A stretch of 63,700 bases of DNA from Verrucomicrobiaceae bacterium UBA7681. Lineage in GTDB: Bacteria; Verrucomicrobiota; Verrucomicrobiia; Verrucomicrobiales; Verrucomicrobiaceae. Below, piece after piece: positions 27,190-36,252 of the stretch; within the stretch, counting starts at the first letter, position 1, and each line of letters begins with the position of its first letter. The stretch is taken from contig DLGZ01000059.1 in NCBI GenBank assembly GCA_002482965.1, forward strand, positions 230,229 to 293,928. The letters run 5' to 3'. A program made the position numbers and the translations under genes. The notes beneath the pieces were generated by a model. It was not told the DNA's origin. It saw only the letters and a program-made list of their open reading frames with translations, and did no database searches.

Positions 27190-28515
27190 ATGCTCTACCT
27201 CGCCAATGCCCCTGCTCACGCCGCGCTGCCTCCTTTGGGCATGCTGGCTCCGTTTGCCATTTTGCTGCTCTGCATCGCGCTGATGCCGCTGTTTGCTGCG
27301 CACTTCTGGGAGCATCATTATCCGAAGGTCGCGGTGGCGCTGGGTCTGGTCACGACTGCGTATTACGCGTTTGTGCAGAAGGACTGGCACCCGCTGCACC
27401 ATGCGGCGCATGAGTATGTGAGCTTCATGGCGCTGGTGGGTTCGCTGTTTGTGATTTCCGGGGGGATCAACATCCGGGTCAAAGGTGAGGCCACGCCTTT
27501 CGTCAACACGCTCTTCCTCTTTATCGGTGCGGTGCTGGCCAACTTCATCGGCACCACGGGCGCCTCGATGCTGCTGATCCGTCCGTGGATCAAGATGAAC
27601 AAGTTTCGCATCACGCACTTCCACATCGTTTTCTTCATTTTCATCATCAGCAACGTGGGCGGCTGTCTGACGCCGATCGGCGATCCGCCGCTGTTCCTGG
27701 GCTTCCTGCGGGGTGTGTCGTTCTTCTGGGTGCTGCAGCATTGCTGGCAGGCCTGGGCGCTGGCGGTGACGCTCCTGCTCATCGTCTTTTTCATCTTCGA
27801 CACGCGCAACTTCTCGCGCATCCCCAAGCACATTCGTGACAAGGAAACCGCCAATGAGCACTGGTACTTCGCCGGCCTGATCAACATCCTGTGGCTGGGC
27901 GTGGTGCTCGGGGCGGTGTTCCTGCCGAAGAGCGTGCAGGAGACCACCCTGCTCGGCGTCTTCTCCATTCCCGCCTTGGTCATGTTTGCCGCCGCTGTGG
28001 CATCCTACTTCACCACCAAACCGGCCGTGCATGAGTCGAACGACTTCAACTTTGGCCCGGTCAAGGAGGTCGGCTATCTCTTCGTGGGCATCTTCCTCAC
28101 GATGATCCCTGCGCTGCAGATCCTGCAAAGCGGACAGGGCGTGGACATCAGCTCGCCGATGCAGTACTACTTCACCACCGGTGCGCTCTCTGCCTTCCTG
28201 GACAACGCGCCGACGTACCTCTCCTTCCTCGCGGCCTCGATGGGCCAGGAGCATCTGTCGGTCGATTCCCCAGCGGATGTGATGAAATTTGCCGCCGAGC
28301 ACGCGCAGCATCTCATCGCCATCTCACTCGGTGCCGTCTTCTTCGGTGCTGGCAGCTACATCGGCAACGGGCCCAACTTCATGGTGAAGTCCATCGCCGA
28401 CAAATCCAAGGTCCACGCTCCATCGTTCCTAGCCTACATGATCCGCTTTTCCATTCCGATCCTGCTGCCCATCCTGATCATTGTGGGCTGGGTGATGGTG
28501 AAGAATGGTCATTGA
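27190..28515 (+). CDS. NhaD-type sodium:proton antiporter (citrate transporter/IT superfamily)
   Basis: A 441-residue inner-membrane protein with about 12 hydrophobic segments. The segments G-T-T-G-A-S-M-L-L-I-R-P, N-V-G-G-C-L-T-P-I-G-D-P-P-L-F-L-G and F-L-D-N-A-P-T-Y are typical of NhaD-like antiporters and place it in the ion transporter superfamily. It would exchange Na+ (or Li+) for H+. I start it at ATG 27190, just before the first hydrophobic helices. The frame is open upstream to 27055, inside the preceding gene, but that part is low-complexity and lacks family features. Final residues are K-N-G-H. Confidence 0.88.
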   Translation: MLYLANAPAHAALPPLGMLAPFAILLLCIALMPLFAAHFWEHHYPKVAVALGLVTTAYYAFVQKDWHPLHHAAHEYVSFMALVGSLFVISGGINIRVKGEATPFVNTLFLFIGAVLANFIGTTGASMLLIRPWIKMNKFRITHFHIVFFIFIISNVGGCLTPIGDPPLFLGFLRGVSFFWVLQHCWQAWALAVTLLLIVFFIFDTRNFSRIPKHIRDKETANEHWYFAGLINILWLGVVLGAVFLPKSVQETTLLGVFSIPALVMFAAAVASYFTTKPAVHESNDFNFGPVKEVGYLFVGIFLTMIPALQILQSGQGVDISSPMQYYFTTGALSAFLDNAPTYLSFLAASMGQEHLSVDSPADVMKFAAEHAQHLIAISLGAVFFGAGSYIGNGPNFMVKSIADKSKVHAPSFLAYMIRFSIPILLPILIIVGWVMVKNGH

Positions 28516-28743
28516 GCGTTTTGGGGGCTGCTGCGTTCGAGTTTCTCGTGGGGGGGCGTGAGATAGCGCAGAAGCTTCGGCTCCCGCATTCGGGCTTTTC
28601 CTGGTACGTGTGAGCCACGTGATCCGGCGAAAGCGGTAGCTGCGTTCGTGCCTCACTTCGCGACCGCAGTCCATATCGGGACTACGAGACCCTGATGCTG
28701 AGGACAACCCGTCGGCAGTGACGGAGGACCGTCCTGCATGCGC
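28516..28743. other. Convergent intergenic region, nothing firm
   Basis: A 228-base spacer between convergent genes. It contains a short inverted repeat (ACGTG/CACGT around 28600-28620), but no T-run, tRNA-like or coding signal that I can support. Confidence 0.3.
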
Positions 28744-29568
28744 TTATTCGGCCAGATAAATGGTGCTGCCACGCGGTGGTCTGCGGCTAAAGAAAGAGCC
28801 GAATCCTGAGGGCTTGGAGGAGGCCACAATGGCGCGGCGCACCGTCGCTTTTGGCTTTACCGCGGTGTTCGACTCTGCTTTCGCTGCCTCCGCAGCCTTT
28901 GCCTTTGCTGCTCGCTTGGACTCGGGCAAGGAAGCGACATCGACAATCTTGTCCGCCCCGAGCGGGATCTCGGACTCCGTGGCGGCGAGAGAGCTTTCGC
29001 CGATGATTTCGACGGGTGTTCCCGGCGGTGTCTCCTTGAAAAAGATGGCGGCCATTTTGGTGGGGAGCCGAATGCAACCATGCGAGGCCGGGTAGCCGGG
29101 CAGGTAGCCCTCATGCATGCCGATGCCGCCGACGATGCGCATGAAGTAACGCATGTTGGCCCCCTGATAAGTCGTGCCGGCGGGCGCACGGTCCTTGCGG
29201 GTGTCCACATCCCCCTGCACCACATTGCCTTCCTTGTCGACGTAGGCACCGAAAAGCGAGGAACGATGGTCGATATCCTTGTCCAAAATGTGATAAGAGC
29301 CCGTCCCTGTGCCGTGGCTTTCACGACCCGACGAGATGGGAGAGACTCCGACGAGCTCCTGGCCCTTGTAATACTGCACGCGCTGCGTGCTGAGATTGAT
29401 GATGATCTTTGGCTTGCCCTCGACGCCATCGCCCTTCCACCAAGCGCGGCTGCTGAGCGGATTTTCCGCTACTTCAGGCTTCGATGACGAACAGCTGATG
29501 CAGGTCAGGGACCAGCCCAAAACCAACAGGCTCCTCCACAGGAGGGGGAATGGACTCTTTGGATTCAT
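28744..29568 (-). CDS. L,D-transpeptidase (YkuD) lipoprotein
   Basis: A peptidoglycan cross-linking or anchoring enzyme. The mature protein carries a YkuD domain (about residues 50-195) with the catalytic motif S-H-G-C-I-R-L-P and the upstream G-I-G-M-H segment. From the ATG at 29568 the N-terminus reads as a lipoprotein signal with the lipobox C-I-S-C, so the protein is probably envelope-anchored. Longer in-frame starts exist up to 29637 but would bury the signal. After the catalytic domain comes an Ala/Lys-rich linker and a basic tail (S-R-R-P-P-R-G) of about 80 residues with no recognised domain. It lies 61 bases downstream of the branched-chain aminotransferase gene on the same strand. 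Confidence 0.9.
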   Translation of the reverse strand: MNPKSPFPLLWRSLLVLGWSLTCISCSSSKPEVAENPLSSRAWWKGDGVEGKPKIIINLSTQRVQYYKGQELVGVSPISSGRESHGTGTGSYHILDKDIDHRSSLFGAYVDKEGNVVQGDVDTRKDRAPAGTTYQGANMRYFMRIVGGIGMHEGYLPGYPASHGCIRLPTKMAAIFFKETPPGTPVEIIGESSLAATESEIPLGADKIVDVASLPESKRAAKAKAAEAAKAESNTAVKPKATVRRAIVASSKPSGFGSFFSRRPPRGSTIYLAE

Positions 29569-29629
29569 TCTGGGGGGAACTTGCATTTTGCGCGCCATTT
29601 TCCAACTAGAATCTGACGCGGCCAGCACC

Positions 29630-30517
29630 TCAGGCATATGTCACCGGGGTGCCGGTGCTGTTGGCGAGAGCTTTGAACCGTTTCGTGAGCTCCTGGGTGA
29701 GCTTGCCGGGGGTGCCGTCGCCGATGGAGCGGCGGTCATACTTCACGGCAGGGATGACTTCAGCGGCGGTGCCGGTGAGGAAGCATTCGTCGGCGGTGTA
29801 AATGTCAAAGCGAGTCATGATCGACTCGGTGCAAGGCTGGCCCATTTCTTCGAGGATTTCCATGACGGCCCGGCGGGTGATGCCGTCCAGCGCGCCGGAG
29901 GAGATCGGCGGGGTGGTGACTTTGCCGTTCTTCACGATGAAGACGTTGTCGCCGGTGCATTCGGAGACGAAGCCCTGGTCATTGAGCATGATGCCTTCGT
30001 CACAGCCGGCCTGGAGACACTCGATCTTGGCCATGATGTTGTTGAGGTAGTTCAGGCTCTTGACCTGCGGGCTGAGGGCGGCGGAGTTTGGCCGGCGGGT
30101 GCCGCAGGTGATGAGCTCCAACCCTTTTTCGTAACGCTCTGCTGGATACAGGGTGATGCTGCTGGCGATGATGAACACGCTGGCCTTGGGGCACTGGTAG
30201 GGATTCAAACCGAGCGAGCCGACGCCACGGGTGATGACGAGGCGGATGTAGCCGTCGCGCAAATTGTTGGCTGCCACGGTGTCGAGCGTGGCTTTTTCCA
30301 TTTCTTCAAACGGGATGGGCACGGTGAGACAGATGGCCTTCGCGCAGTCGTAGAGGCGGTGGAGATGCTCGGTCAGGCGGAACACACGGCCATTGTAAAT
30401 GCGGATGCCTTCAAATACGCCATCACCGTAAAGCAGGCCGTGGTCGAAGACGGAGATCTTCGCCTCGGATTCTGGAACGAGCTTGCCATCAAGGTAAATG
30501 AGGAGATTTGCGGACAT
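29630..30517 (-). CDS. ilvE: Branched-chain amino acid aminotransferase (class IV)
   Basis: A PLP-dependent fold-type IV aminotransferase of 295 residues, performing the last step of valine, leucine and isoleucine synthesis (2-oxo acid plus glutamate). Family motifs are present: H-G-L-L-Y-G-D-G-V-F-E-G-I-R near residue 26, the PLP lysine in Q-V-K153-S-L-N-Y-L, and G-F-V-S-E-C-T-G-D-N-V-F followed by L-T-G-T-A-A-E-V-I-P, which bind PLP phosphate. The ATG at 30517 gives the usual N-terminus; a start six codons upstream is also open. D-amino acid aminotransferase or ADC lyase are relatives, but the motifs fit IlvE best. It is divergent from the LsrF-type gene. Confidence 0.92.
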   Translation of the reverse strand: MSANLLIYLDGKLVPESEAKISVFDHGLLYGDGVFEGIRIYNGRVFRLTEHLHRLYDCAKAICLTVPIPFEEMEKATLDTVAANNLRDGYIRLVITRGVGSLGLNPYQCPKASVFIIASSITLYPAERYEKGLELITCGTRRPNSAALSPQVKSLNYLNNIMAKIECLQAGCDEGIMLNDQGFVSECTGDNVFIVKNGKVTTPPISSGALDGITRRAVMEILEEMGQPCTESIMTRFDIYTADECFLTGTAAEVIPAVKYDRRSIGDGTPGKLTQELTKRFKALANSTGTPVTYA

Positions 30518-30630
30518 GGGGCGCGTAGAATCCACAGGCGGGAGGGTTTTGCAAGTGCTGGCAATGTGCTTGCGCAGGGCCGATTCGCGCTCATGCTGCC
30601 CGCCCGTTTAACCCGCACCCCAGAAATACC

Positions 30631-31599
30631 ATGGCCGATCTCTCCACCAGCGCAGCAGACAAGAAGGAAAAGGAATTCTTCACCGACGTCCCCCAGGAGG
30701 CCCCGGGCTTCTTCCTCAAGGGCTGCCACCAGTATGACTGGGGCCTCAAAAACCGCCTCGCCAAGGTCTTCAACCCCAAGGATGGCCGCACGGTGATGCT
30801 CGCCTTTGACCACGGCTACTTTCAGGGCCCGACCACCGGCCTGGAGCGCGTGGACCAGACGATCCTCCCTCTGGCCCCGTATGCGGACTGCCTGATGCTC
30901 ACACGTGGCATCCAGCGTTCCGTCATTCCTGCTTCCACGACGAAAGCCATCGCGCTGCGCGCCTCCGGCGGTACCTCGATGATCAGCCCGATGGAAGAGT
31001 GGGAAGGTGAGATCGACGGCAAGAAGGCCAAGTTTGCCCGCCCAGGCTTTGAGCCCCTCTCCAACGAGAGCACCGCGCTGAACATCGAAGAGGCCATCCG
31101 CCTCAATGCCAGCATCCTCGCTGTGCAGGTGTTCATTGGCAGTGCGTATGAGCGTCAGTCTTTGAAGAATCTCACGGATCTGGTGGACGCTGCCAGCCGC
31201 TACGGCATCGCCGTCATGGGCGTGACCGCCGTGGGTCGTGCGATGGCACGTACGCCGCAGTATTTCCGCCTGGCCACCCGCATCATGGCGGAACTCGGTG
31301 CGAACGTGGTGAAGTGCTACTACACGGAGAAGGAATTCGAGACGGTGACGAGCTGCTGCCCGGTGCCAATCGTGATCGCCGGTGGCAAGAAGCTGCCGGA
31401 ACTGGACGCGCTGAAGATGTGCGCGAATGCCATCAAGCAGGGTGCGAGCGGCGTGGACATGGGGCGTAACATCTTCCAGAGCGATGCTCCTGTGTCGATG
31501 ATGCAGGCGGTACAGGGCGTGGTGCACGGCGGGCTGAATGCGAACAAGGCCTTTGAAATGTACAACGACCTGAAGAAGAAAGAGCTGCGCAAGAAGTAA
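30631..31599 (+). CDS. LsrF-type class I aldolase/thiolase (DeoC/FbaB/LacD superfamily)
   Basis: A 322-residue TIM-barrel enzyme that resembles E. coli LsrF closely along its length: L-K-G-C near residue 29, V-M-L-A-F-D-H-G-Y-F-Q-G-P-T-T-G near 55-70, and I-V-I-A-G-G-K-K-L-P and G-A-S-G-V-D-M-G-R-N-I-F-Q near the C-terminus. The Schiff-base lysine is expected at K228 (V-V-K-C-Y-Y). LsrF cleaves phosphorylated AI-2 products to acetyl-CoA and DHAP; archaeal-type fructose-bisphosphate aldolase is the main alternative. Compared with LsrF it has an extra segment of about 20 residues at 119-141. No other lsr genes are near, so an AI-2 role is uncertain. A strong terminator follows the stop. Confidence 0.85.
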   Translation: MADLSTSAADKKEKEFFTDVPQEAPGFFLKGCHQYDWGLKNRLAKVFNPKDGRTVMLAFDHGYFQGPTTGLERVDQTILPLAPYADCLMLTRGIQRSVIPASTTKAIALRASGGTSMISPMEEWEGEIDGKKAKFARPGFEPLSNESTALNIEEAIRLNASILAVQVFIGSAYERQSLKNLTDLVDAASRYGIAVMGVTAVGRAMARTPQYFRLATRIMAELGANVVKCYYTEKEFETVTSCCPVPIVIAGGKKLPELDALKMCANAIKQGASGVDMGRNIFQSDAPVSMMQAVQGVVHGGLNANKAFEMYNDLKKKELRKK

Positions 31600-31620
31600 G
31601 CTGCTTTCGATTTCGTTTCA

Positions 31621-31656
31621 AAACTCCGATCGTCGCAAGGCGATCGGAGTTTTTTC
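31621..31656 (+). terminator. Rho-independent terminator after the LsrF-type gene
   Basis: A perfect 12-bp stem, AAACTCCGATCG (31621-31632) and CGATCGGAGTTT (31641-31652), closes an 8-base loop and runs into a T-rich tract (TTTTTT then CTTTC). It begins 21 bases after the stop codon at 31599. Confidence 0.92.
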
Positions 31657-31693
31657 TTTCGAGCCCCCGCCAACCAGTGCTACAGGCTCTGTG

Positions 31694-32008
31694 ATGAAAC
31701 ACCCTGTCTCCTTTCTTCGCAGCGTCGCCCTGCTCGAAGCCATTTCGTATTTGATCCTGCTCTTTGTCGCCATGCCGCTGAAGTATGTGTGGGGCATGCC
31801 GCTGGCGGTTAAAATCGTCGGCGCGGCGCATGGCGGACTGTTTGTGGTCTTCTGCATCGCGCTGTGGCGGGTGCTGATGCACACGGGGTGGCCGTTCAGC
31901 CGGGCGGTGCTGGTGTTTATCGCCTCGCTGCTGCCGTTTGTGCCGTTTTTCATCGACCGCCGCATGCGTGCGTGGGTGGCGGCGGATTCCAACCAGACGG
32001 AAGCGTGA
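31694..32008 (+). CDS. DUF3817 small membrane protein
   Basis: A 104-residue integral membrane protein with three predicted helices. The segments A-L-L-E-A-I-S-Y, F-V-A-M-P-L-K-Y-V-W-G-M-P and K-I-V-G-A-A-H-G match the DUF3817 family, whose function is unknown. The ATG at 31694 is used; a GTG just upstream at 31691 is in frame. Its stop overlaps the GTG start of the RNase HI gene by 4 bases (GTGA), so the two are translationally coupled. Confidence 0.88.
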   Translation: MKHPVSFLRSVALLEAISYLILLFVAMPLKYVWGMPLAVKIVGAAHGGLFVVFCIALWRVLMHTGWPFSRAVLVFIASLLPFVPFFIDRRMRAWVAADSNQTEA

Positions 32009-32511
32009 AGAAGGTACTCATTCATTCTGACGGTGGCTGTCATGGCAACCCCGGCCCTGGAGGCTGGGCGGCGGTGCTGGCGTATGGCAAGCATGTGCGC
32101 GAACTCAAAGGGGGCGTGCCGGCGACCACGAACAACCGTATGGAGCTGCAGGCTGCGATTGAAGCGCTGCGCATTCTCAAGGAGCCCTGCGTGATCGACT
32201 TTCATACGGACTCGCAGTACGTGAGGCAGGGGATCAGCCAGTGGATTGCGGGATGGAAGCGCAATGGCTGGCGCACGAGCAATAAGCAGGCGGTGAAAAA
32301 CGCTGACCTGTGGCGTGAACTGGATGCGGCCACCGCAATGCACAAAATTGAGTGGCACTGGGTCAAGGGCCACGCGGGGCACACTGAAAACGAGCGCTGC
32401 GACGAACTCGCGAATGAAGCGATTGCTGCGGTGAAAGCCAGCTACACACGGCAGCAGTTGAAGGACTTGCTCGAAGAGTTCAAAGCCGAGGCCGAGGCAC
32501 AGCTTATCTGA
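32005..32511 (+). CDS. rnhA: Ribonuclease HI
   Basis: A 168-residue RNase H that degrades the RNA strand of RNA-DNA hybrids. The acidic catalytic set is complete: H-S-D-G-G near residue 8, N-R-M-E near 46, H-T-D-S-Q-Y near 68 and E-R-C-D-E-L near 133, with the conserved histidine segment W-V-K-G-H-A-G-H. The GTG at 32005 begins V-K-K-V-L-I-H-S-D-G, the usual N-terminus, and overlaps the stop of the DUF3817 gene. The frame is open upstream to 31864, but that stretch is within the DUF3817 gene and lacks RNase H features. Confidence 0.95.
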   Translation: MKKVLIHSDGGCHGNPGPGGWAAVLAYGKHVRELKGGVPATTNNRMELQAAIEALRILKEPCVIDFHTDSQYVRQGISQWIAGWKRNGWRTSNKQAVKNADLWRELDAATAMHKIEWHWVKGHAGHTENERCDELANEAIAAVKASYTRQQLKDLLEEFKAEAEAQLI

Positions 32512-32555
32512 CGCCAGCTTGCACTGCGGAAGGCTTGGACTAAACAATTACACGC

Positions 32556-35219
32556 ATGCCAGCCCCGACCACGCCAGAACATGAACGACTCCGCGCTGAT
32601 CGCGAGCGGCAGGCGAACTGGAAGCGCTGGGGGCCGTACCTTTCCGAGCGGCAGTGGGCGACTGTGCGCGAGGACTACTCGGCGGATGGCGATGCCTGGC
32701 GTTCGTTTCCGCATGAGCAGGCGCGGGCGCGGGCTTATCGCTGGGGTGAGGATGGACTGCTGGGAATCACTGACCGCCAGTGCCGGCTGTGCTTTGCGCT
32801 GGCTCTGTGGAATCACAGTGACCCGATTCTCAAAGAGCGGCTTTATGGCCTCACTGGACCGCAGGGGAATCATGGTGAGGACGTGAAGGAGTTGTATTAT
32901 TATCTGGATTCCACGCCGACGCATTCGTACCTGAAGGGGTTGTACAAATACCCGCAGGGTGAGTTTCCCTACCAGAAGCTGGTGGATGAAAATGCGAAGC
33001 GCGGGCTGGGGGAGCCTGAGTATGAAATTACTGACACTGGGGCCTTCGATGAGGAGCGTTACTTTGATGTCTTTGTGGAATATGCGAAGGAGGAGGCGGA
33101 GGACATTTGCATCCGCATCACGGTGCACAATCGTGGCCCCGAGGCGGCGGCGCTGGATGTGCTGCCGACGCTTTGGTATCGCAACACCTGGTCATGGGAT
33201 GCTGATGCGCCACGACCGCAGATCAAGCTTGCAGAGGGTATTGTTGAAGCGGCGCAAAGCGGGCTGAAGTCGCGGATGGTGGATGATCTGGGGCATCATC
33301 GTTTGCAGGCCATGGCGGCGAGTGATGGCACGCAGCCGGAGTGGCTTTTCACGGACAATAACACGAATAACACGCTGCTGTACGGATCGCCGAATGCCAC
33401 GCCGTACACCAAGGATGCGTTTCATCGTTATGTGATTGATGGCGAAGCCGAAGCGGTGAATCCGGCGCAGACAGGCACCAAGGCCGCCGCGCTTTATCGT
33501 CTGCAAATTCCTGCGGGTGGCAGTGTGACGATGCAACTGCGACTGAGTGAACAGGGGCTGACAGCGGCTGCTGATTTCGATACGGTCTTCGCACAGCGCA
33601 TTCAGGAAGCGGATGCGTTTTACCAGACGATTATTGCGGCCAATCCGGTGCAGGCGCAGATTCAGCGTCAGGCGCTGGCCGGACTGCTGTGGTCGAAGCA
33701 GTTTTATTATTACATTGTGCCGGAGTGGCTGCGGGGTGACCCCGCGTACCCGGCGCCGCCGGAGAGTCGCAAAGGTGGCCGAAATCATCACTGGCAGCAC
33801 TTCTATGCGCGCGATGTGCTCTCCATGCCGGACAAGTGGGAGTACCCGTGGTTCGCTGCATGGGATGCGGCCTTCCACATGCTGCCCTTTGCGGAGCTGG
33901 ACCCCGACTTTGCCAAGGAGCAGCTGCTGCTTTTGCTGCGCGAATGGTACATGCACCCGAATGGCGAGATCCCGGCCTACGAGTGGAAATTCGGCGATGT
34001 GAATCCCCCGGTACATGCCTGGGCCTGCTGGCGTGTGTATAAAATATCCGCACCTGCCGGGGAGCGTGACCGGGAGTTTTTAGAGCGCTGTTTTCAGAAG
34101 CTGCTGCTGAACTTCACCTGGTGGGTAAACCGCAAGGACAGCGAAGGACACAATCTCTTTGCCGGCGGCTTTCTGGGCCTGGACAACATCGGTATTTTTG
34201 ACCGCTCGCAGCCGCTGCCGGACGGGCAGCGACTGGAGCAGGCGGACGGCACCGCGTGGATGGCCTTTTACGCACTGACCATGCTGAACATGGCGCTGGA
34301 ACTGGCGCAGCGTAGCGACGGCAGCGTGAACACTGCGTATGAGGACATGGCGTCCAAGTTCTTCGAGCACTTCGTGCAGATTGTCGATGCCATCAACACT
34401 GTCGGTGACGAAGGGCTGTGGGATGAAACCGACGGCTTCTATTACGATGTGCTGCATGCCGAAGGCCAGCCCCACGTTCCCCTGCGCACACGTTCGCTGG
34501 TGGGGCTGCTGCCGCTCATCGCGGTGGAACTGCTGGATGAGGGACGCATCGCCATGCTGCCGGGTTTTAAAAAACGAATGGACTGGTTTTTGCAGCATCG
34601 CGCAGATCTGGCCCATCACGTGAGCTACTGTGAAAGCGGCGGCACGCATGGGCACCGTCTGCTTGCGATTCCTTCGCGCGAGCGCCTGGAGCGCTTGCTT
34701 GGCTACTTGCTCGATGAGCAGGAGTTTCTGTCTCCATTCGGCATCCGCTCTCTTTCCAAATATCATGAGGCCCATCCGTACACTCTGCACCTCAATGGCG
34801 GTGACCACACCGTTGCCTATGTGCCAGGAGAAAGTGACAGCTACATGTTTGGAGGCAACTCCAACTGGCGGGGACCTGTGTGGTTCCCCATCACGTATCT
34901 CATTGTTGAGGCGCTGGAACGCTACCATCATTTCTATGGCAAAGACTTCACGGTCGAACTGCCCACCGGCAGCGGCCACCGGGTGACGCTGCAAGGAGCG
35001 GCCCATGAGATCTCGCGCCGTCTGACGCGGCTCTTTGAACCGGATGCCAGCGGTCACCGCGCCTGCCATGGAGGCGATGCGCGCTACGCCACCCATCCCG
35101 CGTGGAAAGATCTCCTGCTCTTCCACGAATACTTCCACGCCGATACCGGTCGTGGCTGCGGTGCATCCCATCAGACGGGGTGGACTGCGCTGGTGGCGCG
35201 CCTGGTGCGGAAGCGCTGA
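32556..35219 (+). CDS. GH63/MGH1-type glucosidase
   Basis: An 887-residue cytosolic glycoside hydrolase (no signal peptide) of the MGH1/GH63 type, related to the processing glucosidase I family and to bacterial glucosylglycerate or mannosylglycerate hydrolases. The N-terminal beta-sandwich part contains the signature Y-R-W-G-E-D-G and the W-N-H-S-D-P-I-L-K-E-R-L-(Y/F)-G-L-T-G-P-Q-G-N-H-G-E-D segment. The catalytic (alpha/alpha)6 part, from about residue 370, carries F-A-A-W-D-A-A-F-H-M-L-P, the acid-containing A-Y-E-W-K-F-G-D-V-N-P-P and later G-G-N-S-N-W-R-G-P-V-W-F-P. It would release glucose from an alpha-glucoside; the natural substrate is not evident. It starts 44 bases after rnhA on the same strand. 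Confidence 0.88.
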   Translation: MPAPTTPEHERLRADRERQANWKRWGPYLSERQWATVREDYSADGDAWRSFPHEQARARAYRWGEDGLLGITDRQCRLCFALALWNHSDPILKERLYGLTGPQGNHGEDVKELYYYLDSTPTHSYLKGLYKYPQGEFPYQKLVDENAKRGLGEPEYEITDTGAFDEERYFDVFVEYAKEEAEDICIRITVHNRGPEAAALDVLPTLWYRNTWSWDADAPRPQIKLAEGIVEAAQSGLKSRMVDDLGHHRLQAMAASDGTQPEWLFTDNNTNNTLLYGSPNATPYTKDAFHRYVIDGEAEAVNPAQTGTKAAALYRLQIPAGGSVTMQLRLSEQGLTAAADFDTVFAQRIQEADAFYQTIIAANPVQAQIQRQALAGLLWSKQFYYYIVPEWLRGDPAYPAPPESRKGGRNHHWQHFYARDVLSMPDKWEYPWFAAWDAAFHMLPFAELDPDFAKEQLLLLLREWYMHPNGEIPAYEWKFGDVNPPVHAWACWRVYKISAPAGERDREFLERCFQKLLLNFTWWVNRKDSEGHNLFAGGFLGLDNIGIFDRSQPLPDGQRLEQADGTAWMAFYALTMLNMALELAQRSDGSVNTAYEDMASKFFEHFVQIVDAINTVGDEGLWDETDGFYYDVLHAEGQPHVPLRTRSLVGLLPLIAVELLDEGRIAMLPGFKKRMDWFLQHRADLAHHVSYCESGGTHGHRLLAIPSRERLERLLGYLLDEQEFLSPFGIRSLSKYHEAHPYTLHLNGGDHTVAYVPGESDSYMFGGNSNWRGPVWFPITYLIVEALERYHHFYGKDFTVELPTGSGHRVTLQGAAHEISRRLTRLFEPDASGHRACHGGDARYATHPAWKDLLLFHEYFHADTGRGCGASHQTGWTALVARLVRKR

Positions 35220-35250
35220 GGAGCTACGATTCCTGGATTTGGTGGATGAC

Positions 35251-36252
35251 CTACCAGGCCCGGCTATTTCCGGTCACCAGACGGCGGTTCCTCATGATGA
35301 GAAACAGGCCGCCGGCGGCGAGGAGAAAGACGGCGCTGCCAGGCTCGGGGACCGGTGCGGCAAAGCCGTCATAGGCGTAGGCATTGGTGCTGTTGCTGTC
35401 AGGGAGATGCACTTCGGCGGAGGTCGTCAGATTGTTCGCCACCACGAGACCGTCAATGTTCGAGGAGGTGGTGATGGAGGCATAGGGGGCGAGGACGGCG
35501 CCATTGAAGTTGTGGGCATTGAAGTTGATGGAGGTGGCCTCGTAGAAGTTCCAGAGCGTGTGCTCCTGCCAGTAGTTGCTGGTGAAGTTGCCCACCATGT
35601 TGCCGTTGGTCCAGTTCACCGAGGTACCACTCACATTGATGATGATGTTGGAGGTATTGGCATCCACGTTCAGATTGAACTGCTGGCCATAAGGATTATC
35701 AAAAATGGAAGCGGCAGTCACATTGAAGACGGCCACACCATCGGTACCGGCCGTGGCATTGAAATTGGTGGGCCCGGGGGAGCCGGAAGGCAGGATGACC
35801 GAGCTGTCCGCCAGCATGGTGCTGAGCGACTGCGACTGCGCGATGGAGTAACCCCGAATCTGGCTCAGCGAGGCGTCGATGCTGTGGTCTGCCACCACGG
35901 AGCCGCCGCCGTTGAAGTTGATGGCGCGACCATTGGTGGTGCCGTCAATGTAGAGGCTACCGCGCTGCAGGTTGAGCGGATTGCCGCTGACGAGATTGTT
36001 GCCCACCACGAACGAGCGGTCCGTGGTCGCCACGGTGTTCTTGAGGTGGATGCCCAGATTGGCAGAATTCGTTCCCGTGAAGTCATTGCCCACAAAGGTC
36101 CGACCTTCGATGTCTGAGGTGGTGTTGAGGTTGTTGAAGATGATCGCGTTGTAATTCCGGTAGTCCAGGGACTGGGCTTGGAGCGAGACACCAGTTAAAG
36201 CCACGAAAAGGAGGCCAAAGCCGAATGGGGGGAAACGAGGTACAGTCTTCAT
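35251..36252 (-). CDS. Choice-of-anchor A family surface protein with PEP-CTERM tail
   Basis: A 333-residue secreted protein. It has an N-terminal signal peptide (to about residue 27, V-S-L-Q-A-Q) and a beta-rich, Asn/Thr/Ser-rich body with the choice-of-anchor A pattern: Y-N-A-I-I-F-N-N at the start, and L-W-N-F-Y-E-A-T-S-I then N-F-N-G-A-V-L-A-P at the end. The C-terminal sorting signal is V-P-E-P-G-S followed by a hydrophobic helix and basic residues (M-R-N-R-R). PEP-CTERM proteins are processed by an exosortase and become linked to the exopolysaccharide/biofilm surface. No exosortase gene is in the window. The ATG at 36252 is used; an upstream TTG at 36273 is in frame. A TATAAT box lies 28 bases upstream. 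Confidence 0.9.
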   Translation of the reverse strand: MKTVPRFPPFGFGLLFVALTGVSLQAQSLDYRNYNAIIFNNLNTTSDIEGRTFVGNDFTGTNSANLGIHLKNTVATTDRSFVVGNNLVSGNPLNLQRGSLYIDGTTNGRAINFNGGGSVVADHSIDASLSQIRGYSIAQSQSLSTMLADSSVILPSGSPGPTNFNATAGTDGVAVFNVTAASIFDNPYGQQFNLNVDANTSNIIINVSGTSVNWTNGNMVGNFTSNYWQEHTLWNFYEATSINFNAHNFNGAVLAPYASITTSSNIDGLVVANNLTTSAEVHLPDSNSTNAYAYDGFAAPVPEPGSAVFLLAAGGLFLIMRNRRLVTGNSRAW

